Source: Bedellia somnulentella (taxonomy: Eukaryota > Arthropoda > Insecta > Lepidoptera > Bedelliidae). From it: a stretch of DNA of 64,000 nucleotides. The notes beneath the pieces are model-generated. The model saw only the letters and a list, made by a program, of their open reading frames with translations. It did not search any database and was not told the origin of the DNA. Every line of letters begins with the position of its first letter. Position 1 is the first letter of the stretch. The stretch spans positions 13,253,423 through 13,317,422 of the forward strand of contig OY755176.1 of assembly GCA_963576735.1 (NCBI GenBank). The letters are read 5' to 3'. Shown in pieces: positions 32,501 through 42,265 of the stretch. The translations under genes were made by a program, and so were the position numbers.

Positions 32501-35500
32501 ATTTGCGGTATGGCCTTTAGCCACTGACCTCCATTATACTATATAAGTACGCTGGACTAACGATACGTATCAAAATGACAGCTATTTACTGTGCCAATTT
32601 GAAGCGCCCCCAATGAAGGAACGAGGAACTAAATACGACGTAAACTGCAAAATGGCCAGTGTTTTTTTTACCATAAAGCATAATATATCTATGGTTTTAA
32701 GAAACAATTATAAATCAATAGTGCTGTAAAGTTTCGTTTCGATAAAACTTAGCCTTTCCTTTAAGCAGAAACATTTTATCGATATATTTTATCTTACTGT
32801 CCCATCTCTTTTATTAGTTCCTTGTTCCTTCACTGCTGCCGTAAGCGCCAAAATGGCGAAAATCAAATCGCCTCACTGTCATCCGGCCTATAATTAGTCC
32901 AGCGTACTTATATAGTATAATGGAGGTCAGTGCCTTTAGCTCATTCAGCGAATTTTCTATTATGGCTTCTATCGACTCAAAACGTTTTCCTCGAAGTGGT
33001 TATTTTAACTTGGGAAATAAAAAAAAAGTCAGACGGAGCCATATCAGGTGAATACGGTGCTTGGTCGAGAACTTTTGTTGAATTTTTCGCTAAAAACTCT
33101 TTCACTATAATGGCTGTGTGTGATGGTGCATTATCATGGTGCAGCATCCATGAGTTGTGTTGCCACAAATCTGGACGTTTTCGGCGGATACTCTCACGCA
33201 AACGCTTTATGATGCCTAAATAATATTCTTTATTCACTGTTTCTCCTTCTGGAAGGAATTCGGAGTGAACCACACTACGGTAGTCAAAAAAAAACTGTCA
33301 GCATCACCTTGATTTTGGAGCGACTTTGCCGCGGTTTTTTGGGTTTCGGCTCGTTTTCGAGACGCCATTCTGAAGACTGTTGGCTTGTTTGCATGTCGTA
33401 CTCATAAACCCATGTCTCCTCGCCAGTTATTATACGTTTCATAAAGGTCGGTACCGTAGAAGCTCGGGAAACCATGTCTTCAGCGACATGTTTTCGCTGC
33501 GCTTTTTGAACAAAATTGAGCTCTTTTGGAACTAGTCGAGCGGCGACGCGTTTCATGCCTAAAATGTCAATGAGAATGTTGTGGAAGGTCTTAAAAGATA
33601 TGTTCACCTCACAAGCCAACTCTCTCAGACTCATACGTTCTTGATTCTGTCGATGTTTTCTTTGGTCGTAGCGGTTGAAGGTCTACCAGAACGAGGCAAG
33701 TCTACTACTACTTCTCGGCCTTCTTTAAAAGCCTTATACCATTCATAAGCCCTTGTTTTCGATATACACGATTCGCCGTAGGTATTTCGCAACATTTTTA
33801 GTGATTCACCACATGAAATATCATTCGAAACACAAAATTTAAGGCACACTCTTTGTTCAACAATATTTTCCATTGTAAAAATCGCCGAGGAGTCAAAACT
33901 ATGACCAACAAAAAATGTAGTTTAAAACAAATTAAATGACAGATCCCGCTCAAATTTTGCGCGCTAAATCAGTACAGTGCTACCAACATGCAGTAAAAAA
34001 ATTTGAACGACCTCTTTTACGCGGGTCTTTTTATTGACATATTCCTGATACTTTTTACACAGAGTAGTATACATAATTTTTTTTGGTGACGGTATGGACA
34101 TTTCTTTCCCTGGGTGGCACACGAGGATACTAAGGTTATGGAGGCTTTTTAGTTTATTGGTTAACTAAGTGGCTAGTATCCCTTTATCAACATAGGTATA
34201 TTTTAGAATAATTTCATTACTTAACTTATAAAAGTGGCTGAGGTGCAGCATATTTTATTGTATAAGAATACCCTTATTTTGGGATATTAAGCAACGAGAG
34301 TAAAGGATTTTAAACATGTTTTGCAAAGGTGTTTCCCTTGTCTCGTCAAGATACTTGAAATTTATTTTATTTTATTGGCAAGATGTAATTCAGAATACAT
34401 AAAATAATATGGGAAAACATAAATCAACATCGATGCCAATTACAGATTTTCACCAATACGTCTCACCAAACAGTAAGGCTCCTATTTACAGTAAAATATC
34501 CAAAATAATAATATTAAAGAAATATTGTACAATGAACCACATAAAGAAAAAGTAAGACAAAAAAATTTCGTCAAAAAAGTGGTTTACAAACCTCAACCAT
34601 AGCTCTTCTAAACTCGCCGCCAGGAGCCATGCCTAGTTCTCTCGTGATATGGGCAGACATGTTCAGTAGTAGAATGTACATCAAACCATTCATTACTCCG
34701 TTTTGTGCTATCGTTGCCCTTTAGCAAAATAAATTATGCTGATATTATTTATAATAACAATTGTGATCTTAATCAAATCTTTAGTAAAAAAAAGTTAATT
34801 ATAATGATACATTCGTCAGATACTTACCTAATCTTAGCTAAATTAATATTTTTCACTTCATTCAGTATAACCTCCTCATTCTGTAAAAGTATATTGGTCC
34901 TCTTCTCACACAGCTCTACCATGACAATGTGGGGCTTCACTTCTCTAATCACCTGTAATAAGCACGTATTTAGTCATTCGTCATAATACGATTAATTTAT
35001 TACTAATTTGCATAGACGTTTCAATACTTATACTAACAAATAAGGCTCATATCGAACACGTACAATCAAACAATTCTGGTTGGAAAATAAACATTATTTT
35101 TCTCATTGCACCGGTTAGCTTTTATATATGCTTAGTCATTTTCTGCGCCTAAGCGCCTGCGATTTTCCAAGTTCAGATCAAGGTTTTTTTCTGGGGGGCA
35201 CAAAGGGCGAAAACATCTTCTGCGGGGGCGGAGATACAGAAAAAATACTTAATTTTCATATATCATAGTATATGATAATGTGCTGTGTAGTAGTAGTGTG
35301 TGTCGGCTTAGAATAGCACTACCCCATTTTTCCGGTGAGTGTACGTAAGAGGCGACTTACGGTATTAGGGCTTTTAAGGGATTTTTGGGCGATGCGGTTC
35401 GGTTGGAGACCCATCACCAACAACAACCTTTATTTCACCATCTTTTCCCCACGCGACTTCCAAAAGTGGCTGAGGATTTTTTATTCCCTAGCTATGGTTA

Positions 35501-38500
35501 CCCCTTCAAGGGATTTATAGCCGTGAGTATATGTTTGTATGTATGATAATTTGCATCTAGGTGATGGATCTGCCACTGTCGTGGTACAATAAAAATACAT
35601 ACATTATCTGACATAGCTAAATTACAAGGAATATTCTTGGCCTAAACATTATACCTGACGCAGTGGCACCATTATATTTGTAAAAGCAGGAGAACGTAAT
35701 TACTTTCTAACACATGTAAAGAATATCTTACCCTAGAAACATCTTCCTGTGACTCCAAGCTGAAATGCGCAGTTCCGACGACATACACTTTCCCGCCGTG
35801 AGGAGCGTCCAGCACCGTGACAGTGCTCGGCAGCCCGTCGTCTAAAGGCAACTCGGGAACTGCTAAACGTGGTTACTATATTTAATTCAAAGCAATCGCG
35901 AATATCGGGCTTATATTATTATGGGTCATATTTCCTAACCGAGAAACCTATACTTATTTTGATAATAGAATAATAGAACAACGATAGGCGGTTTTAGTTG
36001 TCATATCTTCCCGAATATAAAAACGAAAATTCAAAAGAAAGAGAATTTGGGGAAACGCAATTAAGTTAGTTATAATCTCTTCTAATACTCTTCAAAAGTT
36101 ATAATACCATAATGCCATTGTAAGAGAAGCCAAGGGATACATAGTATACACTTTCCCGCCGTGTGGCACGTCGAACGCCGTGACAGTGCTCGACAGCCCG
36201 TCGTCTAGCGGCAACTCGGGAACTGCTAAACGTGCTTTATTATTTAGTTTAAAGCAATCGCGAATATCGAGCTTATATTATTACGGGTCATATTTCCTAA
36301 CCGAGGAACCTAAACTTAATCTGAATTGGGTGACTTGATCATAGATGAAATAATAGTAGCCGGAACTGACTGAAAAGAATTATAGAAGAACGATAGGCGG
36401 TTTTATATACCATCTCTTCCCGAATATAAAAACGAAAATTCAAAAGAAAGAGAATTTGGGGAAACGAAATTAAGTTAGTCATGGTTTCAAACCGCAAGCA
36501 CAACTCTTCAAAAGTTATAATCCCATAATGCCATTGTAAGATAAGCCAAGGGATACATAGTATACACTTTCCCGCCGTGTGGCACGTCGAACGCCGTGAC
36601 AGTGCTCGACAGCCCGTCGTCTAGCGGCAACTCGGGAACTGCTAAACGTGCTTTATTATTTAGTTTAAAGCAATCGCGAATATCGAGCTTATATTATTAC
36701 GGGTCATATTTCCTAACCGAGGATCCTAAACTTAATCTGAATTGGGTGACTTGATCATAGATGAAATAATAGTAGCCGGAACTGACTGAATAGAATTATA
36801 GAAGAACGATAGGCGGTTTTATATACCATCTCTTCCCGAATATAAAAACGAAAATTCAAAAGAAAGAGAATTTGGGGAAACGAAATTAAGTTAGTCATGG
36901 TTTCAAACCGCAAGCACAACTCTTCAAAAGTTATAATCCCATAATGCCATTGTAAGATAAGCCAAGGGATACATTGTATACACTTTCCCGCCGTGACAGT
37001 GCTCGGCAACTCGGGAACTGCTAAACGTGATTTAATATTTAATTCAGCATACACGGCTATAAACCTAAATAAAGAGCAAGAGCTTCAGAATTAGAAATTC
37101 ATTGGTAACTCTTGGAAGTTTAGTGATGAAACGATTATAAAATAAAGGTTGTTAGTTGTGGTTTTCCAACCATATCATTGTCATGTCTCAAACGACACCC
37201 GCGGGAAGAAATGGGTCAGTTCTATTCGACGCCGAAACTACACAGGTATAATTCAAATCAATAACAAGTATTATGGCTAATATAAGTCCTCATCGAGGAG
37301 CTCAAAACTGCCCTGTATTGGATGATGTGGCCATAGATAGCTACGCTCTGGCCTATGTTAGGCCTAGTGACCTATCTATGTTTATCTCATACATATAGAT
37401 GATATGTATGAGAACAGAAATTGATGGATGTTTAATACTAAACCATCTTCTCAAACGAGCAACACACGCTTAGAGTTGTTTATTTGATAGATGCAACCGA
37501 GCAGATTTGTAACATTCCAATTTAGTGGGTACGACGCCGAAACCTTCGGGCCCACCTAAGTGGTTTTCTTGCCTATATATCATGGGTGCCTTCTTTTTAC
37601 TGTCTGACAAATAGCACATTCAAAATAGTATTGATTGGTTGAAGCCGTGTTTGTCATGGGTTGATTGGCTCGTTGAATGTTTGTCGCGTCATTTCCTTAA
37701 CTTACTTCGCAGAGCTTTTACTGTTACTTAGACGTGGAAGAGAAATTATTAATCTTATAAATATGTAACAAAACAGTTATGTAAAATTATATAAAACTCT
37801 ATATCCAAACACAATCAAGAACTGTAAAATAGTCGTTTATCTCAACTACAATGAACATAAAAAAAACGTACCTTGTATATCACATTCTGGATTCGAATCC
37901 ACAGTTTGATTTTCAGATGGACTTTCTTTCTTTTGATAAGGAGTTGTAGTAACAAACTTTGGTTTCTCTGAAATAATTGAAATATGTTACTACAATAAAA
38001 TCAATTACCTTCTTCATATATATGTAGGTACATACTATTTCGCAATTTGTTCTTCTTTTTAAACAACATTTTACTATCTGTCTGTTCTAGCTAGTGTTTA
38101 ACAAAGTAAACTCTACTCGTAAGGCACAAATATTGGAGTGAAGAAACCTCTAGAGTGCATCAATTTAATCTCATTATACAATCTTACATAATGTCGCAAA
38201 CAGTATTCTTATATATGGCGATACTGGTAGGATTTTTCGAATTATTTATTATTTCGAATTTCGAAATATACTTAGCAATAAGGTTGTAAAGATAAGCAGG
38301 TCATTTAAAATAATATAACTACACATACAACATGCAAAACACAAACTTCTGGCTAGACGAAAATACAAAAAAGAACTTTCTGGAACCAGACTTCCTCTAA
38401 CCTACTCATAATCATGTCACAAGTGACATCAGGGAAGGTAGCCATTTTCGTTGCTATGTACGATCTTGACAAACCTATTCTCATTCATGATTTTTTACTC

Positions 38501-41500
38501 TTTTCCCTTCAGATCTCGTTTTTCGGCCTTAGTTAATTTTTTTCAGTTCATAATATTTAGAAATACAGAAAGAAGTTTCTGCGCCATTTTAGGCGCAAGA
38601 AAAACTCAAATATTTCATAAATAAATTCGGTATAAAATCGAACAATAAGAGAGATGCATCAGCAAAAATAATACATAAACATAACATAACATAAACGTTC
38701 ACGCCGAATATCCCCGAAGGGGTTAGCAGAGGTCACCTGGTGTTCAGAGTACCCACGTTTTGCATGGACAGTGTACTCACGTGATAGGGGGCAGGCCTAT
38801 CGCCGTTTTGTACGAATACACTGTCACATGACTAAGTACAACTCAGCCATGTGGGTTTCTTCACGATGTTTTCCCTCACCGTTAACAACCGTGATAAATT
38901 AACCACACATATGTCTTTAGAAAAGACAAATTGGTGTAGGCCCGACCCAGGATTTGAACACTAGTCGTTTGCACGATAACCGAGTGTTCTACCCACTGGG
39001 CTATCACGGTTATCAAAAATAATACAAAAACTAAAATAAAACTGCAAATAATGAAAAAAGTTATTGTCCAATAAAAGAACAAAAAGATGTAGGAAAAGAC
39101 TTTCACTCTTGCTTATCTTTATTTGTTTTACTTATTTATTTTTATACATCCGCTCCATGTGCCCCAACCACCTTAACAACCCACATCATCCACTTCTCAT
39201 TCTGGCGTGTCACCTTATATTAAATTCTCTTCTGAGGGACCTCATTTCTATACCAATTACTCTTTTTGCCTGTTCTTCAAACTCAACAACATAATTTACA
39301 GCACATATAGAAATAACTCCCAAAACTACAAGTGTTTATACCCTTTATTATGAAAACAATTATGTAACTCCTCAGCTCTTCACCCAGAGTGAATTGAACT
39401 CAGTACATCTTACCATTTATGAACATACTATATAAGCTTTTAGTCTATTCATATCATTTAACTGATGATCAAAGGTAAAAAAGTTTGAAATACTTCACCA
39501 GTATAACTTAAGTAAAATGCAAACCAATCAAACTGCTGCAACTGAATTTAGCTGGATGTGAGAAAGGTGTACAACTGTTTTCCCATTATTAAACATATTA
39601 AATGATTATATCATGATCACTAAAATGCTACTACAATACACTACACTACAGCACATATAAACTATAACCCCGCAGACCTATATCTTTAAAAAAAATATCA
39701 ATTAAATGTGTTAAAAAATTCAACTGAAATAAAAATCCACATAGAAAATAATTTACATTAAGCAATTATTATATAGCCACTATATCTATATCAAATACAA
39801 TTTGATAAGGCTGATTTTCTTTACCAAATCCTTGAAGAAATAAAGTCTTAGGTCGCTGTATGGAGCTCATTGCTTCAGATTTTACTAACTGAGGACTCTT
39901 GGCAATCCCTAAAATATTAAAGAGCTGGATATACTGAACTATAACTAAAATCTAACTATACTATTGGACATACTATTTGAACTGAAAACAAAAGTGAACA
40001 ATGCAGAACTCTTAGAATTAGAAAAATGGAGACTTCTCAGTACTCAATCCATGATGATTCTTCATTACGTTGAAACGGACAAATATATCATATAAGAGAT
40101 GTTGTATAATTTTCTGGTCAACCCTCATTAAAAGCTTTATTTTTATCATTAATAATTTTTGGTTATATTTATTATAATTGAGAATGCATTTTCTTACCAT
40201 AAGGTATAATTCATAATCTCAAATTAAAATTAAGATTTAATGTCATATATGCACAGTTATTAACACAAAAAAGGTTAGCCAGAACATCAGAATTAGAAAT
40301 TCCTTAGCTTTTTCTTTTATTTCCCTAGAAGGGTAGCCAGAGCCAAGAAATTATAAATTCCTCAGCCACTTTTGGAAATTGAGTCGGGAAAAGGTGGTAA
40401 AATAAAGGTTTTTGGTGATGGGTCTCCAACCGCATCGCCCAAAAATCCAATAAAAAGTCCCAATACCCTTAGTCGCCTCTTACAACACCCGTGGGTAGAA
40501 AGGGGTAGCGACATTCTTAGCCGGAACTACACGGCAAAAATTCCTTAGCTACTCTTGGAAATTGTGTAGAGAGATTGTAAAATGAAGTGTGGTTAAAGAA
40601 TGATTTCCAGCTACACCACCTAAAAATCACTCAAAAAGCCCAATATTCCTTAGTTGCCTCTCACAACAACATATGGCTAGTGCTATAATAATAAGGCTTT
40701 AAGTGCTATCCCAGCACCTCACAGCTTACACACAAATTTTAATTATGCTTGGTGATGGGTCTTAAAGTACATAAACGAAAAATCACACAATATCAAAATG
40801 ACATGATAGTCCAGTGGGTAGAACACCTGCCAGAAAACAGAAGGGCATGAGTTCTAATTCTGGGTCGGGCCTACACCAATTTGTCTTTTCTAAAATCATA
40901 TGTGTGGTTAATTTATCATGTCTGTTAACGGAGAGGGAAAACATTGTGAGGAAACCCACATGGCTGAGTTGTACTTAGTCATGTGACAGTGTATTCGTAC
41001 AAAATGGCGATAGGCCTGCCCCCTATCACGTGAGTACACTGTCTAAGCAAAACGTGGGTACCTTCTCTGGACACTAGATGGCGCTGTCATGTGAGTTCAG
41101 AAGTATTGGTACATCTGCCAACCCCTTCGGGGATAAACAGTGTGAACGTTTATGTTTTATGTTATGTTATCAAAATCAGATAGTCTATTTTATATTTATT
41201 TATTGAATTAATAAATACTTTTTATCATGAAATATGTACATTTATTCATGTCTCCTTAGATACTGCTTATCACACAATTGCAAACAAGTCACTTTTCATC
41301 AAGTACACTAACTTTTTTGGAGGAATAAATTTCTGGGAAGTTAATGCGAGTCGAATTATTTGTACTGGGTATACATCTAAGTAATTGGTACACGAAAAAT
41401 CTAGAATTAAATATAGAATTCATACCACTGCTTTCATTCGACATGATTAACTCTCCACCATCACCACTTCCATCTTCAGCTTTTAAAAAACTCTGGCATT

Positions 41501-41582
41501 CATTTATTGAATTGCAAGTGGTGTTTTGAAGGTTCTTATTTGAAAACTTTTCTTCATTCAATAATAAATCACCAGCATCCAT
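26513..41582 (-). CDS. TRABD: TraB-domain protein, paralog B (415 aa, 10 exons)
   Basis: Exons are 41426-41582, 39825-39908, 37872-37967, 35732-35859, 34828-34952, 34592-34718, 32036-32175, 30272-30423, 28373-28478 and 26513-26645, totalling 1248 nt with compatible phase at each junction. Residues 1-112 are a polar, Ser/Asn/Glu-rich leader (MDAGDLLLNEEKF start) that paralog A lacks. TraB landmarks are VYVVGTAHFSLESQEDVSR (G141-S146), REVKPHIVMVELCEKR, GMAPGGEFRRAMVE, MVHLGDRAIDVTLQRA, EEVEKCKQKKMLEYM, ERDMYLCYSL and RIVGVVGMGHVAGIVEHWG. The last exon is GC-rich and encodes IPPTSLSTRALR then the hydrophobic LALRCALAGCALYAGYRLV helix. Unlike paralog A it keeps the canonical GTAH. Boundaries of domain exons 4-9 match paralog A exons 1-6, so the pair arose by duplication of an already intron-containing gene. 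It is head-to-head with ATP synthase epsilon. Confidence 0.92.
26672..27040. repeat. Cluster of three R240 pieces in alternating orientation
   Basis: A head fragment on minus (26672-26714), a longer plus copy (26716-26925, ending tagccgtgagtgtatgtatg) and a minus copy (26930-27038) lie back to back, making local inverted repeats. The cluster lies in the last intron of TRABD-B. Confidence 0.75.
27152..27886 (+). mobile_element. RTE-type LINE, 5'-truncated insertion with target duplication
   Basis: The open frame to 27866 encodes the polymerase C-terminus of an RTE element: GMNLDKTKIMFN, YVYLGQTLRLG, LPVLTYGAETWTL, ITLLDRIRNDVIR, WQWAGHICRRTD and GRPPARWTDDLKQVAG. The 3' end is a (GAT)n tail. 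A perfect 10 bp target duplication, actgcggaat, flanks it at 27142-27151 and 27887-27896. The clean frame and exact duplication suggest a recent insertion. Confidence 0.9.
28540..28785 (+). repeat. R240 copy in TRABD-B
   Basis: A full copy from ctgtgtagtgtcggcttaga to tttatagccgtgagtatatg. It lies just upstream (minus sense) of TRABD-B exon 9, within the preceding intron. Confidence 0.8.
29671..29986. repeat. MITE with ~60 bp inverted ends
   Basis: The left end agggtcaactctgcacatcg, then agaacgataataggcatact, pairs with the right end around agtatgctaattatcgttct and gtaaagagtggacct. The 29719-29997 reading frame inside it has no family resemblance and is a by-product. Confidence 0.75.
30980..31560 (-). 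pseudogene. CR1/jockey-type LINE 3' end with (TCAAA)n terminus
   Basis: In minus sense, about 31420-31550 encodes a broken LINE C-terminus ending YNKLPKQILELVNLHTFKVE and LKKLL, a motif typical of the last residues of such polymerases. The 3' side ends at 30985-31005 in (TTTGA)n. Stops interrupt it upstream. Confidence 0.55.
31711..31995 (-). mobile_element. tRNA-headed SINE (family T), copy 2, with an inverted partial copy
   Basis: In minus sense, 31793-31866 reads gacacggtagctcaattggc, agagcg and gcgggttcgattcccgc, then atgtgtcg. The D arm (GCTC/GAGC) is perfect, but loop position 33 is C, so a functional tRNA is unlikely. The tail at 31711-31755 matches the inverted arms at 17674-18297. 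A plus-sense T-arm fragment follows at 31960-31995, beside TRABD-B exon 7. Confidence 0.7.
32395..33873 (-). pseudogene. mariner transposase, broken
   Basis: Three frames cover the protein. 33631-33873 gives the N-terminal helix-turn-helix (MENIVEQRVCLKFCVSND, ESCISKTRAYEWYKAFKEGR). 33284-33634 contains the second HTH and the first catalytic Asp region (GEETWVYEYD). 32977-33273 contains HHDNAPSHTA and YSPDMAPSDFFF, the second and third Asp of the D,D(34)D triad. The C-terminal frame (KAIPQIAYEKCMEDWVKGW-like, ending FEGDKINLDE) resumes beyond the MITE at about 32395-32521. Frameshifts between the blocks and the insertion make it inactive. Confidence 0.9.
32522..32932. mobile_element. P-like MITE, 411 bp, 39 bp perfect inverted ends, 8 bp target duplication
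   Basis: The ends cactgacctccattatacta... and ...tagtataatggaggtcagtg are exact complements for 39 bp. The flanks cctttagc at 32514-32521 and 32933-32940 are an exact 8 bp duplication. The interior matches 18364-19237 except that the THAP-containing middle is gone, so this is an internally deleted derivative. It has no ORF. Confidence 0.9.
35280..35548 (+). repeat. R240 copy in TRABD-B intron 4
   Basis: A full copy from tgctgtgtagtagtagtgtg to ttatagccgtgagtatatgt, with a short duplication near gcggttcggttgg. Confidence 0.8.
35776..37050 (-). repeat. Tandem array of truncated TRABD-B exon 4 plus adjoining intron
   Basis: Exon 4 acceptor-side sequence recurs upstream at pseudo-acceptors 36222, 36638 and 37017, giving spacings of 363, 416 and 379 bp from the real one at 35859. 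Each copy keeps the cgtttagcag acceptor and about 80 bp of exon (up to gcgggaaagtgtat), then switches to intron sequence, so the exon 4 donor is lost. The two middle copies are almost identical. The farthest lacks an internal piece of the exon. Confidence 0.85.
37080..37245 (-). repeat. Decayed R240 copy in TRABD-B intron 3
   Basis: The gaagtttagtgatgaaacga, ataaaggttgttagttgtgg and acccgcgggaagaaatgggt blocks are present in minus order, ending at gaaactacacag. Confidence 0.6.
38683..39012 (-). mobile_element. tRNA-headed SINE (family D), minus copy in TRABD-B intron 2
   Basis: In minus sense it begins with a tRNA-like head (ccgtgatagcccagtgggta with an A box; gtgttcaaatcctgggtcgg with a B box). 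It continues through gtgtaggcc..., acatggctgagttgtactta and ccccttcggggatattcggc, and ends in a taacgtttatgttatgttat-like tail. It matches 40800-41169 over its length. Confidence 0.8.
39013..39824. other. TRABD-B intron 2 interior, nothing recognised
   Basis: AT-rich sequence with no supported exon on either strand. It is bounded by the minus SINE on one side and TRABD-B exon 2 on the other. Confidence 0.4.
40270..40728 (-). repeat. Two adjacent R240 copies in TRABD-B intron 1
   Basis: 40270-40535 is a good copy (ccctagaagggtagccagag to gccggaactacacgg in plus reading). 40540-40728 is a more decayed copy in the same orientation, with cttagttgcctctcacaaca still visible. Confidence 0.7.
40800..41169 (+). 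mobile_element. tRNA-headed SINE (family D), plus copy in TRABD-B intron 1
   Basis: It starts tgacatgatagtccagtggg (A box) and gagttctaattctgggtcgg (B box), then follows the same body as 38683-39012. It ends gtgaacgtttatgttttatg with ttatgttat. It is inverted relative to the 38683 copy, with exon 2 between them. Confidence 0.8.
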
Positions 41583-42265
41583 GATAAGTAACTATAAAGT
41601 AAAGAGAACCAATCAACTTAATATATTAACTTATTATAATATATAATGAAAGTAACAATATAAATTATATTATTAAATCCAGTGCAATGCTTACGGAATA
41701 ACCAGAAATTAATTTAAAATGAATATTTGACGATTTTGAATATATTTGGTTGTTGTTGCTGACTTTGACACGATTTTTTTTTACAGAAGAAGTAAGATGT
41801 TTGACGTGGATTGACGTAGATTAGACATATGCGCTTTTGGCAGACAAAGAGAGAAAAGAAAAATATTATAAAAATGAATCCATCGTAAGAAAAACCCTGA
41901 CCCAGCATGAAAATTTATTATAATGTGGTCATGATATGAGGCATAATATTCTCGCAATACCAATAAAAACTGAAATTGAGTAGTTTTTTTATGGCATTGT
42001 AATATTTTTTTAACTGATGCGGTTTGTATAATCATTGTGAGTAAAGTACCTTTCCCATGCGGCCATTTTCATCGCTTACACAGATTAATAGATAATCTTT
42101 GTACCCACTATTGTATTTTAAATGTCAAATCAACGTCAACTCCAGAAAGTCCATTTATTCGGCACTACTCTACTCTGTGGTGTTTCAATCTCCAGCTTGT
42201 TACATCACAGGTTAAATCTAAACTTTCAGTAAAAAAAGGCATCAACGTTATTAATTTGATTCAAA
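41583..42265. promoter_or_regulatory. Shared upstream region of TRABD-B (-) and ATP synthase epsilon (+)
   Basis: The two start codons face away from each other across 683 bp, so both promoters must lie here unless there are unseen 5' exons. No TATA box is convincing, and I cannot place transcription starts. Confidence 0.5.

Larger units (their letters stand above)
32348..34067 (-). mobile_element. mariner element, interrupted by a P-like MITE
   Basis: The inverted ends are ctgtgtactaagtatcggga near 32352 and the complement of tcctgatactttttacacag near 34044-34062. TA dinucleotides at 32346-32347 and 34068-34069 fit TA target duplication. It lies in TRABD-B intron 6, in the same orientation as the host gene. 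A 411 bp element (32522-32932) is inserted near the transposase C-terminus. Confidence 0.85.

Noticed and set aside
36755..37054. 99-codon minus ORF starting with exon-4-like residues
   Set aside because: It is read-through from a duplicated exon 4 fragment into duplicated intron, with no donor or family match beyond the copied residues.
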